Shown: positions 1 to 6,222 of the stretch, piece by piece
Layout of the letters: every line of letters begins with the position of its first letter
Position numbering within the stretch: position 1 is the stretch's first letter
Assembly: GCA_024654105.1 (NCBI GenBank)
Contig: JANLID010000367.1
Coordinates: 1-6,222 of the forward strand
Direction: 5' to 3'
Source of the DNA: Gallionella sp.
GTDB lineage: Bacteria > Pseudomonadota > Gammaproteobacteria > Burkholderiales > Gallionellaceae
DNA: 6,222 nucleotides
The notes under the pieces: generated by a model
The model's database searches: none
What the model saw: the letters and a program-made list of their open reading frames with translations, nothing else
Told to the model about the DNA's origin: nothing
Made by a program: the position numbers and the translations under genes

Positions 1-1
1 G

Positions 2-862
2 CCATATATTGTTTCAGCCACGGCATTGCGTGAAAGTCATCTGCTGCGCGTCGATGATGACCTGCTGGATCGAATGGTAACTTTTGATCAATTCTCGCAG
101 CCCAACCGGATGGGAACGCCGCACACTCCCACCGGCGGCGAAGAAGAACACCCCGATGCATCAACCAGCATCGAGCGTTTGCTGAATTCAAGCATGTTCA
201 GCGCGGACAATCTCAAGGACGGGCCGCTGGCGCATTTGCCAATGGCGAATATCAGCGCATTATTACAGCACATCGAGGCAATTGCGGTGTGGGAGGGTAA
301 TGTCATCATCCGCGAAGGCGACGATGGGGATTATTATTATTTGATCGACAGTGGCCGCGCCCAGGTGACGCGTCGCGTGGGTGGCGTGGACATGCACCTG
401 GCCGACCTGAAGGCGGGCGACGTTTTCGGCGAGGAAGCGCTTATTTCCGGCGCCAAACGCAATGCGACGGTCACCATGAAGTCCAACGGCATGTTGCTGC
501 GCCTCGGACGGCAGGACTTTCTGGCGTTGATGCAGGAGCCGCTGCTGCACAAATTAAGCTATGAACAAGCCATGCAGTCTGTGGCGCAAGGCGCAGTGTG
601 GCTGGACGTGCGACACCCGCCAGAGTATCGCTATGACAAACTGCCCGGCGCAATGAATGTGCCGTTGAATGACATACGCAACGCAATCGGCGTGTTGAAT
701 CGCAACAAGAAATATATCACCTACTGCCAGAGCGGGCGGCGCAGCGCCGCTGCCGCATTTATTCTGGCGCAGGCCGGATACGACGTGCAGGTTCTGGATG
801 GCGGCTTATGGTCGGTGCCCAGAACGGCACAACAACAGATTGGTCAGATAGGAGCACAGTGA
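2..862 (+). CDS. cyclic-nucleotide-binding / rhodanese protein (3' part; 5' end outside window)
   Basis: The frame is open to the window edge, so the gene starts upstream. A TTG at 26 is only an internal codon, because residues before and after it read like the end of a first cNMP-binding domain (S-A-T-A-L ... L-L-R-V-D-D-D-L-L-D). A full cNMP-binding domain follows at about nt 194-547, with a phosphate-binding cassette F-G-E-E-A-L ... K-R-N-A-T-V; its Glu is at 431-433 and its Arg at 458-460. A rhodanese domain lies at about nt 560-817, with the catalytic Cys at 725-727 in the six-residue loop C-Q-S-G-R-R. I recall a proteobacterial family with two cNMP-binding domains plus rhodanese, and this fits it. 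No membrane segment is visible, so it is probably a cytoplasmic sensor coupling nucleotide binding to sulfur-transfer or phosphatase-like chemistry; the output is unknown. The TGA at 860-862 overlaps the next ATG by one base, indicating translational coupling with the ATPase gene. Confidence 0.88.
   Translation, partial: PYIVSATALRESHLLRVDDDLLDRMVTFDQFSQPNRMGTPHTPTGGEEEHPDASTSIERLLNSSMFSADNLKDGPLAHLPMANISALLQHIEAIAVWEGNVIIREGDDGDYYYLIDSGRAQVTRRVGGVDMHLADLKAGDVFGEEALISGAKRNATVTMKSNGMLLRLGRQDFLALMQEPLLHKLSYEQAMQSVAQGAVWLDVRHPPEYRYDKLPGAMNVPLNDIRNAIGVLNRNKKYITYCQSGRRSAAAAFILAQAGYDVQVLDGGLWSVPRTAQQQIGQIGAQ
850..854 (+). promoter_or_regulatory. ribosome binding site of the ATPase gene
   Basis: AGGAG lies 7 nt before the ATG at 862. 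It decides the start: the in-frame upstream start at 808 and the ATG at 874 have no comparable Shine-Dalgarno at proper spacing. The site lies inside the end of the preceding gene, as expected within an operon. Confidence 0.8.
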
Positions 863-3264
863 TGAGCACAGTAATGGCAAGCAATAGCGCGAATGGCAAT
901 ATCGGCGAAATCAGCCTCAAACTTGAGTTCACCAAAAATCTCAATCACGTCGTCAACAAGATACATGCCACCAGCAATATCGACGAGATCATGCTGGATG
1001 TCAGCAAGGATGTCTGTACGCTGTTCAATGCCGACCGGCTGACCATCTATGTGGTGGGCGAAGACAATGCCTCGCTTATTTCCAAAGTTAAAACCGGCCT
1101 GAATTCCTTCAAGGACCTCAAACTGCCGATCGCCGAGCAGAGCGTCGCCGGCTATGCGGCAATGCACAAGAAGCTGCTCAACATCAAGGATGTTTACGAC
1201 GAAAAGGAACTTGCCGGCTACAGTTCGCATTTGCGTTTTCTGCAGGAGGTAGACAAGCGCACCGGCTACCGCACCAAGCAAATGCTGGTTGCGCCGATTC
1301 TGGATGCGACAAGCGGTGATCTGGTCGGAGTCATTCAGGTCATCAACAACAAGGCTGGCGTTCCGTTTACCGCAATGGTCGAGGAAGGCGTGCAGGAGCT
1401 GGTGCAGACCATGGCCGTGGCACTGCGACAACGGCAGCAAAGCAGCGTTGTCAAAACCAAGTACGATTATCTGGTCGCCGATGCGGTTCTGTCGGCAGCA
1501 GAGTTTGAATTGGCGACCCGCACCGCCCGGCGAAAAGGGATCGACATAGAAGAAGTGCTGATAGACGAATTCCAGGTCAGCATCCCTGCATTGGGCAAGG
1601 CGTTGTCCAGCTTCTTCGGGGTTCCTTACGAGCCCCTCAAGGCGGATCGCATCAAACCCGCCGATTTGCTGAAAAATCTGAAGCGTGAATATGTCGAAAG
1701 CAGCCACTGGGTTCCAATTGAGGAAACCCAGGAAGGACTGGCGATTTTAACCACCGATCCGGAACGGACTCAGGCTTCGCGGGTAGTCAACAACATTTTT
1801 CCCAAGCACCGGCTGGCCTATAAAGTTTGCTCGCAACGCGAGTTCAAGCAGACCCTGGATTTATTCTATGGCGGAGGCAGCTCTTCTGAGTCCACCGGTG
1901 GCTTCGCCGTGGATGAATCGTCGATGGACGATTTGCTTTCAAGTCTTGGCGGAGACGAGGAGGAAATATCCACTATCAGCCAGGATGATGTCAATGCGGC
2001 AGCCGATAACGAGCTGGTCAAACTGGTCAACAAAATCATCGTTGACGCTTACCGGATGGGCGCATCGGATATCCACATCGAACCGCTGCCGGGCAAGGGC
2101 AAGACCCAGGTTCGCGTGCGCAAGGATGGTTCACTGATGAACTACATCGAAGTACCCTCCACTTATCGTAATGCGTTGGTGACGCGCCTCAAGATCATGT
2201 GCGATCTGGATATCTCCGAGAAGCGCAAACCACAGGACGGCAAGATCAAGTTCAAGAAATATGGCCCACTGGATATTGAACTGCGCGTGGCGACCATCCC
2301 CTCGCAGGGCGGCGTCGAAGACGTGGTGATGCGTATTCTCGCTTCCGGCGAGCCGTTGCCATTGGAGAAGATGGGCTTCTCGGCACGCAATAATGAGTTG
2401 ATCAAGGAAACGGTGAGCAAACCTTACGGCTTGTTCTTCGTGTGCGGCCCGACCGGTTCCGGCAAGACCACCACGCTGCACTCCATCCTCAAGTACATCA
2501 ACAAGCCGGACACCAAGATATGGACGGCCGAAGACCCGGTGGAAATCACCCAGAAGGGCTTGCGCCAAGTGCAGATCAACAAAAAAGCCGGGCTGGATTT
2601 CGCCACGATCATGCGCGCCTTCCTGCGTGCCGACCCGGACGTGATTATGGTCGGCGAAATGCGCGACAAGGAAACCGTGTCCATCGGTATCGAGGCCTCG
2701 CTGACCGGTCACCTGGTGTTCGCCACCCTGCACACCAACAGTGCGCCGGAGTCCATCAACCGCTTGCTGGACATGGGCATGGACCCGTTCAACTTCGCCG
2801 ATGCGTTGCTTGGCATTCTCGCGCAGCGTTTGGCGAAGCGCCTGTGTGGCAACTGCAAGAAGCCGCATATCGCGACCGCCGATGAAATCAAATTGCTGCT
2901 CACCGAATACAGCGCCGAGCTGCTCAATACCGCAGCCTGGAAGAAAGACCCGGCTGCCGAGACCAAGAAGCTGCATGCCGAATGGGTCAAGTTATTTGCC
3001 GATGACAAGGGGCAATTCACATTATATGAGCCGGTCGGTTGCGACAAATGTACCGGTACCGGCTATCGTGGGCGTGTCGGCCTGCACGAACTGCTGATCG
3101 GAACCGATACGGTCAAAAAAGCGATTCAGGAGCACGCGCGCGTCGCCGAGTTGTTGGCCATCTGCCTCGAAGACGGCATGCATACCCTGAAGCAGGACGG
3201 CATGGAAAAAGTGCTGCAGGGCATCACCGACATGCATCAGATCCGCGCCGTTTGTATCAAATAA
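862..3264 (+). CDS. GAF-domain GspE/PilB-type secretion or pilus assembly ATPase
   Basis: 800 residues, hexameric AAA-like ATPase of the type II secretion / type IV pilus family, cytoplasmic. Domains in order: GAF at about 25-190; MshEN-like (GspE N-terminal) at about 200-336; a Ser/Gly/acid-rich linker at 337-380; ATPase from about 384 to the end. Visible motifs: Walker A G-P-T-G-S-G-K-T at 529-536 (K535), Asp box T-A-E-D-P-V-E-I at 555-562, Walker B D-P-D-V-I-M-V-G-E at 591-599 with E599, His box around H617-H624, and a zinc tetracysteine C662/C665 and C727/C730. All key catalytic residues are present, so the motor should be active. At 800 residues it is longer than typical PilB or GspE (roughly 500-600), mainly because of the GAF domain. 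In the MshEN region the usual R-L-G openings of the cyclic-di-GMP motif are missing. The start at 862 is set by AGGAG and overlaps the upstream stop. No pilin, platform or secretin gene is present, so the system it powers is unknown. The Walker B and His box make an assembly ATPase more likely than PilT. Confidence 0.93.
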   Translation: MSTVMASNSANGNIGEISLKLEFTKNLNHVVNKIHATSNIDEIMLDVSKDVCTLFNADRLTIYVVGEDNASLISKVKTGLNSFKDLKLPIAEQSVAGYAAMHKKLLNIKDVYDEKELAGYSSHLRFLQEVDKRTGYRTKQMLVAPILDATSGDLVGVIQVINNKAGVPFTAMVEEGVQELVQTMAVALRQRQQSSVVKTKYDYLVADAVLSAAEFELATRTARRKGIDIEEVLIDEFQVSIPALGKALSSFFGVPYEPLKADRIKPADLLKNLKREYVESSHWVPIEETQEGLAILTTDPERTQASRVVNNIFPKHRLAYKVCSQREFKQTLDLFYGGGSSSESTGGFAVDESSMDDLLSSLGGDEEEISTISQDDVNAAADNELVKLVNKIIVDAYRMGASDIHIEPLPGKGKTQVRVRKDGSLMNYIEVPSTYRNALVTRLKIMCDLDISEKRKPQDGKIKFKKYGPLDIELRVATIPSQGGVEDVVMRILASGEPLPLEKMGFSARNNELIKETVSKPYGLFFVCGPTGSGKTTTLHSILKYINKPDTKIWTAEDPVEITQKGLRQVQINKKAGLDFATIMRAFLRADPDVIMVGEMRDKETVSIGIEASLTGHLVFATLHTNSAPESINRLLDMGMDPFNFADALLGILAQRLAKRLCGNCKKPHIATADEIKLLLTEYSAELLNTAAWKKDPAAETKKLHAEWVKLFADDKGQFTLYEPVGCDKCTGTGYRGRVGLHELLIGTDTVKKAIQEHARVAELLAICLEDGMHTLKQDGMEKVLQGITDMHQIRAVCIK

Positions 3265-3265
3265 C

Positions 3266-4915
3266 ATGGATTCCGCTGACAATCTTCTGCATCGCCTCAA
3301 GGAACTCAATGAGATCGGCATCGCGCTGTCCCAGCAACGGGACATCAACAGCCTGCTTGAAACCATCCTTGATGCAGCGAAACGCATTACTCATGCCGAT
3401 GCCGGCACGCTCTACCTGCATGAACCGGAACAGCAGGTGCTGCGTTTTGAAATATTGCGTAATGATTCCCTGAATATTGCGATGGGCGGCACCAGTGGCG
3501 TGCCGATCACGTTTTACCCGATTCATCTTTACGATCAGGATGGCAAGCCCATTCATTCGATGGTGGTGACTCACTCGGCGCTGAGCGGCGAAACAGTCAA
3601 CATCCCAGATGCCTATGTTGCGGAAGGCTACGATTTTTCCGGCACCAAGAAATTCGACGCCAAGACCGGCTACCGCTCGCAGTCTTTTCTGGCCGTGCCG
3701 ATGCGCAACCACGAAAACGAGATCATCGGTGTGCTGCAACTGATCAACGCGCAAGACCGCGAGAGCGGCGCAATCGTCCCGTTTTCAAAGGACGATCAGC
3801 AATTGCTCGAATCGCTTGCCTCGCAGGCCGCCATCGCGCTGACCAACCGCCGCCTGATCGCGCAACTGGAAGAGCTGTTCGAGTCATTTATCCGGCTCAT
3901 CAATACCGCAATCGACGATAAATCGCCCTATACCGGTGGTCACTGCGCGCGCGTGCCGGTGCTGACCATGATGCTGGCGGAAGCGGTCAACCGCACTGAC
4001 CGAGGGCAGCTCAAGGATTTTGTGATGTCCGATAAAGACCGGTATGAATTGAAAATGGCCGGCTTGCTGCACGATTGCGGCAAAATCACCACGCCGGTAC
4101 ATGTGGTGGACAAGTCAACCAAGCTGCACACCCTGTTTGACCGTATTCATCTGCTCGACACCCGCTTCGAAGTGCTCAAGCGCGATGCAGAAATCGCCAT
4201 GCTACGCAAGGGTGGCGGCGAGGCGATCCGTGCCGAATACGAGGCGCGCATCCGGCAACTCGATGATGACCGCGAATTTCTGCATCACTGCAATATCGGC
4301 GGCGAAGCCATGTCCGAAGAAGCACAGCAGCGCGTGCGCCAAATTGCCTCTTACCAATGGCGAGATACTGGAGAAAAAACCAGCAATTTTGCCAGCATCC
4401 GCTCTGCGGATTGCCTGCTTAAACCATTTCTCAGTGATGACGAAATCGAAAACCTGACCATCCGGAGTGGCACGCTAACCGCGGCCGAACGCGAGATCAT
4501 CAACCATCACATCGTCGTCACCATCAAGATGCTGGAATCCCTGCCGTGGCCGAGACATCTCAAAAATGTGCCCGAATATGCGGGGGGACACCACGAGCGC
4601 ATGGACGGCAAAGGTTATCCGCGCGGCCTCACCCGCGACCAGATGTCGGTGCAGGCACGGGTAATGGGCATTGCCGACATCTTTGAGGCGCTTACCGCGA
4701 AAGATCGCCCCTACAAGGAAGGCAAGACCCTGACCGAATCGCTGACCATCCTCGGCAAATTCAAGGAGAACGGGCATATCGATCCCGACCTGTTCGATGT
4801 CTTCATCCGCGAAAAGGTCTATCTCGATTACGCCCGGCAGTTCCTCGCGCCCGAGCAGATCGACGAGGTGGATTTGAGCAAGATTCCGGGCGTAAATCCG
4901 GATGTTGGTGCGTAG
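3266..4915 (+). CDS. GAF / HD-GYP domain protein, predicted cyclic-di-GMP phosphodiesterase
   Basis: 549 residues, no signal peptide or membrane segment. A GAF domain covers about 13-200, with F-D-A-K-T-G-Y-R at 130-137. The HD-GYP domain covers about 205-535. Visible metal and active-site residues: H226 (G-G-H-C-A-R-V), H269-D270 (L-L-H-D-C-G-K), H414/H415, H442-H443-E444 with D447-G448-K449-G450-Y451-P452, and D471 (A-D-I-F-E-A-L-T). These match the HD-GYP signature, so hydrolysis of cyclic-di-GMP is the expected activity. In standard HD-GYP domains the G-K-L-T element follows the H-D by about 16 residues; here the equivalent G-T-L-T begins at 402, leaving about 110 extra, largely charged and helical-looking residues at about 289-400. 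The ATG is one base after the ATPase stop, with no clear Shine-Dalgarno, so translation is probably coupled to the upstream gene. No terminator hairpin follows the TAG at 4913-4915. Confidence 0.92.
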   Translation: MDSADNLLHRLKELNEIGIALSQQRDINSLLETILDAAKRITHADAGTLYLHEPEQQVLRFEILRNDSLNIAMGGTSGVPITFYPIHLYDQDGKPIHSMVVTHSALSGETVNIPDAYVAEGYDFSGTKKFDAKTGYRSQSFLAVPMRNHENEIIGVLQLINAQDRESGAIVPFSKDDQQLLESLASQAAIALTNRRLIAQLEELFESFIRLINTAIDDKSPYTGGHCARVPVLTMMLAEAVNRTDRGQLKDFVMSDKDRYELKMAGLLHDCGKITTPVHVVDKSTKLHTLFDRIHLLDTRFEVLKRDAEIAMLRKGGGEAIRAEYEARIRQLDDDREFLHHCNIGGEAMSEEAQQRVRQIASYQWRDTGEKTSNFASIRSADCLLKPFLSDDEIENLTIRSGTLTAAEREIINHHIVVTIKMLESLPWPRHLKNVPEYAGGHHERMDGKGYPRGLTRDQMSVQARVMGIADIFEALTAKDRPYKEGKTLTESLTILGKFKENGHIDPDLFDVFIREKVYLDYARQFLAPEQIDEVDLSKIPGVNPDVGA

Positions 4916-4935
4916 TAAATATAAAAGAGCAATAT

Positions 4936-5138
4936 GCGCCAACGGTCACGCCCTTGGCCTTGAATTCTGCCTTCAACTCCTCGCGGCGCTGGTCGAACAA
5001 ATCGCTTGCGCGCTTGAGGAACAACATGCCGAAGATGTATTCCTTGTATTCGCTCGCGTCCATGTTGCCGCGCAGATCGTCGCAAGCGCGCAGCAACAGG
5101 CTTTCGAGATGGGAGAGCGTTAGTTTGTGTGATGACAT
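4936..5138 (-). pseudogene. hsdM: truncated type I restriction-modification methyltransferase subunit (N-terminal fragment)
   Basis: Reading from the ATG at 5138-5136, about 67 codons resemble the N-terminal helical domain of HsdM. It begins M-S-S-H-K-L-T-L-S, continues with L-L-R-A-C-D-D-L-R-G-N-M-D-A-S-E-Y-K, then Y-I-F-G-M-L-F-L-K-R-A-S-D-L-F. This is the characteristic HsdM start, where the enzyme requires the rest of the protein for AdoMet binding (N-P-P-F/Y) and DNA contact. Resemblance stops at about 4936-4947. The frame stays open to 4803, but those residues are antisense to the HD-GYP gene and do not look like HsdM. A functional HsdM is about 500 residues, so this is a remnant without catalytic domain. 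The frame also extends upstream to an ATG at 5192, but 5138 fits the family's start. No strong ribosome binding site precedes it. Confidence 0.8.
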
Positions 5139-5159
5139 GACGCGCCGCTGAAACCGCGC

Positions 5160-5378
5160 ATGGACATCCAGACCTTCCGCCACGACGAGCACTACGATGC
5201 CTCCGGCTATACGACTGCGATCGACGCCTATGATGTGGAGACCATGGATTACTGGCAGAAGCTCGGGCGCAGCGACGGCGTGGCGTGGTCGAGCAACCTC
5301 GGTAACTTCTACCGGCAGGTGTATTTTCCGCAGGTCAAGCCGGTCGCGGCGATGCAGGGGTTGCTGAACGACGAATGA
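5160..5378 (+). CDS. unrecognised 72-residue ORF, possibly the 3' remnant of a larger gene
   Basis: I do not recognise this protein. The frame is open from 5136 (after an in-frame TGA at 5133-5135) to the TGA at 5376-5378. Codon third positions are strongly G/C, amino-acid usage is protein-like (rich in D, Y, Q and aromatic residues, with D-Y-W-Q-K and F-Y-R-Q-V-Y-F-P-Q-V-K-P), and there is no Cys, signal peptide or membrane segment. This supports genuine coding sequence. However, no Shine-Dalgarno precedes the ATG at 5160, and only 21 bp separate it from the divergent hsdM-fragment start, leaving no room for two promoters. I infer that it may be the C-terminal end of a gene whose 5' part was lost in the same rearrangement that cut hsdM. 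An intact small gene is the alternative. Confidence 0.5.
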   Translation: MDIQTFRHDEHYDASGYTTAIDAYDVETMDYWQKLGRSDGVAWSSNLGNFYRQVYFPQVKPVAAMQGLLNDE

Positions 5379-5451
5379 TGGGGTGAGATGCCGCTAACGA
5401 CCCGAAGCTGTTATTCGTGTCAACGCATCAAGGGCAATTCAAAACGCACTG

Positions 5452-6159
5452 TCAGATATCCAGTGCAGAGCCATTCTCCCTCAGCCATGATTTTCTTTCC
5501 GCATAGTCTGGCATCGCCTTATCCACTTCATTCCAGAAGGCATCGGTATGATCCAGATGATGCAAGTGGCAAAGCTCATGCACCACGATATAGTCGATGA
5601 CTTTGGGCGATGCCATCATGCACTTCCAATGAAAGCTCAGACGACCATCGACGGCGCATGTTGCCCAGCGATAGCCGATTTCCCTTACATTTACCGATAT
5701 CGGAGTGACGCCAACCTTGGGAGCAAAGTAGGCCACACGTTTATTGATTCGATCCAATGCTTTTTCGGCATAAAACTTTTCAAATACCTGCTTGGCCGCA
5801 TCTTCGCCTCCAGCCTCGACGATTTTTCTTTGCAAACAAAAGCGGCCATCCTTGAGTTTGAGCGGTTCATCTTGTTCTTGTGTCAGCAACAACCGATAGG
5901 CGCAACCGAGGTAAAGGAATCCCTCCCCATTGACCCACTCGCGCACAACCCTCGCCGCATTCAAATCACGCCATTCGGCCAGATTCCGGTATATCCAGAG
6001 CCGCTTGTGTTCCACAACCGCATCGGCTTGTTCCTCGGAAAGGTGTTCCGGCACTCGAACAGAAATCAGCCCATTGCGCTCGATAACAATATCCGCAGTC
6101 CTGCGCCCGCCACTGCGCAGTAACTGGTATTCGATGTCCTTTACACGCCTCGCCTGCAT
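5452..6159 (-). CDS. YgjP/DUF45-type (SprT-like) zinc metallopeptidase
   Basis: 235 residues, a usual length for this family, no signal peptide. The zinc site is H194-E195-L196-C197-H198 followed after five residues by H204, then F-W, the H-E-L-x-H ... H ... F-W pattern of YgjP-like (DUF45/M48-related) proteins. Just before it, Y-R-W-A-T-C ... G-R-L-S-F-H-W stands where the family usually has R-W-G-S-C ... G-x-L. E195 is the expected catalytic base. Substrates of this family are mostly unknown. The start at 6159-6157 is bounded by an in-frame TGA upstream and has AAAGG 8 nt before it. The stop of the preceding - strand gene lies 4 bp upstream, so the two are probably cotranscribed. Genes of this family are often found next to hsdR in type I restriction-modification loci, which fits the hsdM remnant nearby. 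It reads intact. Its DNA looks more AT-rich than block 1. Confidence 0.9.
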   Translation of the reverse strand: MQARRVKDIEYQLLRSGGRRTADIVIERNGLISVRVPEHLSEEQADAVVEHKRLWIYRNLAEWRDLNAARVVREWVNGEGFLYLGCAYRLLLTQEQDEPLKLKDGRFCLQRKIVEAGGEDAAKQVFEKFYAEKALDRINKRVAYFAPKVGVTPISVNVREIGYRWATCAVDGRLSFHWKCMMASPKVIDYIVVHELCHLHHLDHTDAFWNEVDKAMPDYAERKSWLRENGSALDI

Positions 6160-6163
6160 ACCA

Positions 6164-6222
6164 TCAGCCTTTCAATAACTCATCATGGCGATTCTTTGCC
6201 AGTTTCATGATTTCCACCGCCA
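6164..6222 (-). CDS. 3' end of an upstream gene (partial; identity uncertain)
   Basis: On the - strand an open frame enters from the window edge and ends at a TGA (6166-6164), giving the last 18 codons A-V-E-I-M-K-L-A-K-N-R-H-D-E-L-L-K-G. It ends 4 bp before the metallopeptidase start, a spacing typical of one operon. The metallopeptidase's ribosome binding site lies within its final codons. From context it could be the end of a type I restriction HsdR subunit, whose C-terminal region contains helices of the type I/V-E-x-x-x-x-L-A-K, but 18 residues cannot establish this. Confidence 0.45.
   Translation of the reverse strand, partial: AVEIMKLAKNRHDELLKG
6168..6172 (-). promoter_or_regulatory. 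ribosome binding site of the metallopeptidase gene
   Basis: On the - strand AAAGG lies 8 nt before the ATG at 6159-6157 and inside the last codons of the preceding gene. It supports this start and coupling of the two genes. Confidence 0.6.

Noticed and set aside
26..28. TTG as the start of the first gene
   Set aside because: The frame is open upstream to the window edge and the sequence before it continues the cNMP-binding domain, so the gene begins outside the window.
808..810. Upstream start for the ATPase gene
   Set aside because: It would overlap the end of the rhodanese domain in another frame, and AGGAG at 850-854 clearly serves the ATG at 862.
844..1707. Long open frame of 287 codons on the - strand
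   Set aside because: It lies wholly antisense to the GAF and MshEN part of the ATPase gene, shows no recognisable domain, and is explained by codon bias of the + strand gene.
2131..2976. Long open frame of 281 codons on the - strand
   Set aside because: Antisense to the conserved ATPase core, whose Walker motifs prove the + strand frame; no recognisable protein.
3051..3062. Tandem TACCGG repeat
   Set aside because: Two copies inside the zinc-site coding region (T-G-T-G-Y); explained by the protein sequence.
4803..4935. Continuation of the hsdM frame on the - strand
   Set aside because: Open but antisense to the HD-GYP C-terminus and unlike HsdM beyond the junction; chance read-through.
5379..5451. 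Possible bidirectional terminator between the convergent ORFs
   Set aside because: No stable stem-loop with a T-run was found by eye; nothing else is recognisable there.
5548..6123. 191-codon + strand open frame
   Set aside because: Antisense to the metallopeptidase, whose H-E-L-x-H motif and ribosome binding site fix the - strand as coding.

Overview
The window looks like a proteobacterial chromosome segment, most likely betaproteobacterial. That guess rests on the protein families and a moderately high GC content; no rRNA or other marker fixes the lineage. It falls into two blocks that meet at about position 4916.

Block 1 (2-4915, all + strand) is a tightly coupled signalling and motor operon. 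It opens inside a gene for a cyclic-nucleotide-binding/rhodanese protein whose first part lies upstream of the window. The stop codon of that gene overlaps the start of an 800-residue GspE/PilB-type secretion or pilus ATPase, which carries an N-terminal GAF domain and a degenerate MshEN domain. One base after the ATPase stop begins a GAF/HD-GYP protein, a predicted cyclic-di-GMP phosphodiesterase with about 110 extra residues inside the catalytic domain. Both GAF domains share a D-x-x-T-G-Y-R signature. My reading is that this is a ligand-sensing unit controlling an assembly ATPase, with local cyclic-di-GMP turnover. The pilin, platform or secretin genes it would serve are not in the window.

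Block 2 (about 4936-6222) looks like the remains of a type I restriction-modification neighbourhood. It holds the first ~67 codons of an hsdM-like methyltransferase gene on the - strand, cut off just beside the HD-GYP stop. Next is an unrecognised 72-codon + strand ORF with strong coding character. Then comes an intact YgjP/DUF45-type zinc metallopeptidase gene on the - strand, of a kind often found beside hsdR genes. Last is the 3' end of a further - strand gene, 4 bp upstream of the metallopeptidase start. The hsdM fragment and the orphan ORF sit almost head to head, which suggests deletion or rearrangement.

No tRNA, rRNA, CRISPR array, insertion sequence or convincing terminator was seen. 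Only short non-coding gaps remain (4916-4935, 5139-5159, 5379-5451).
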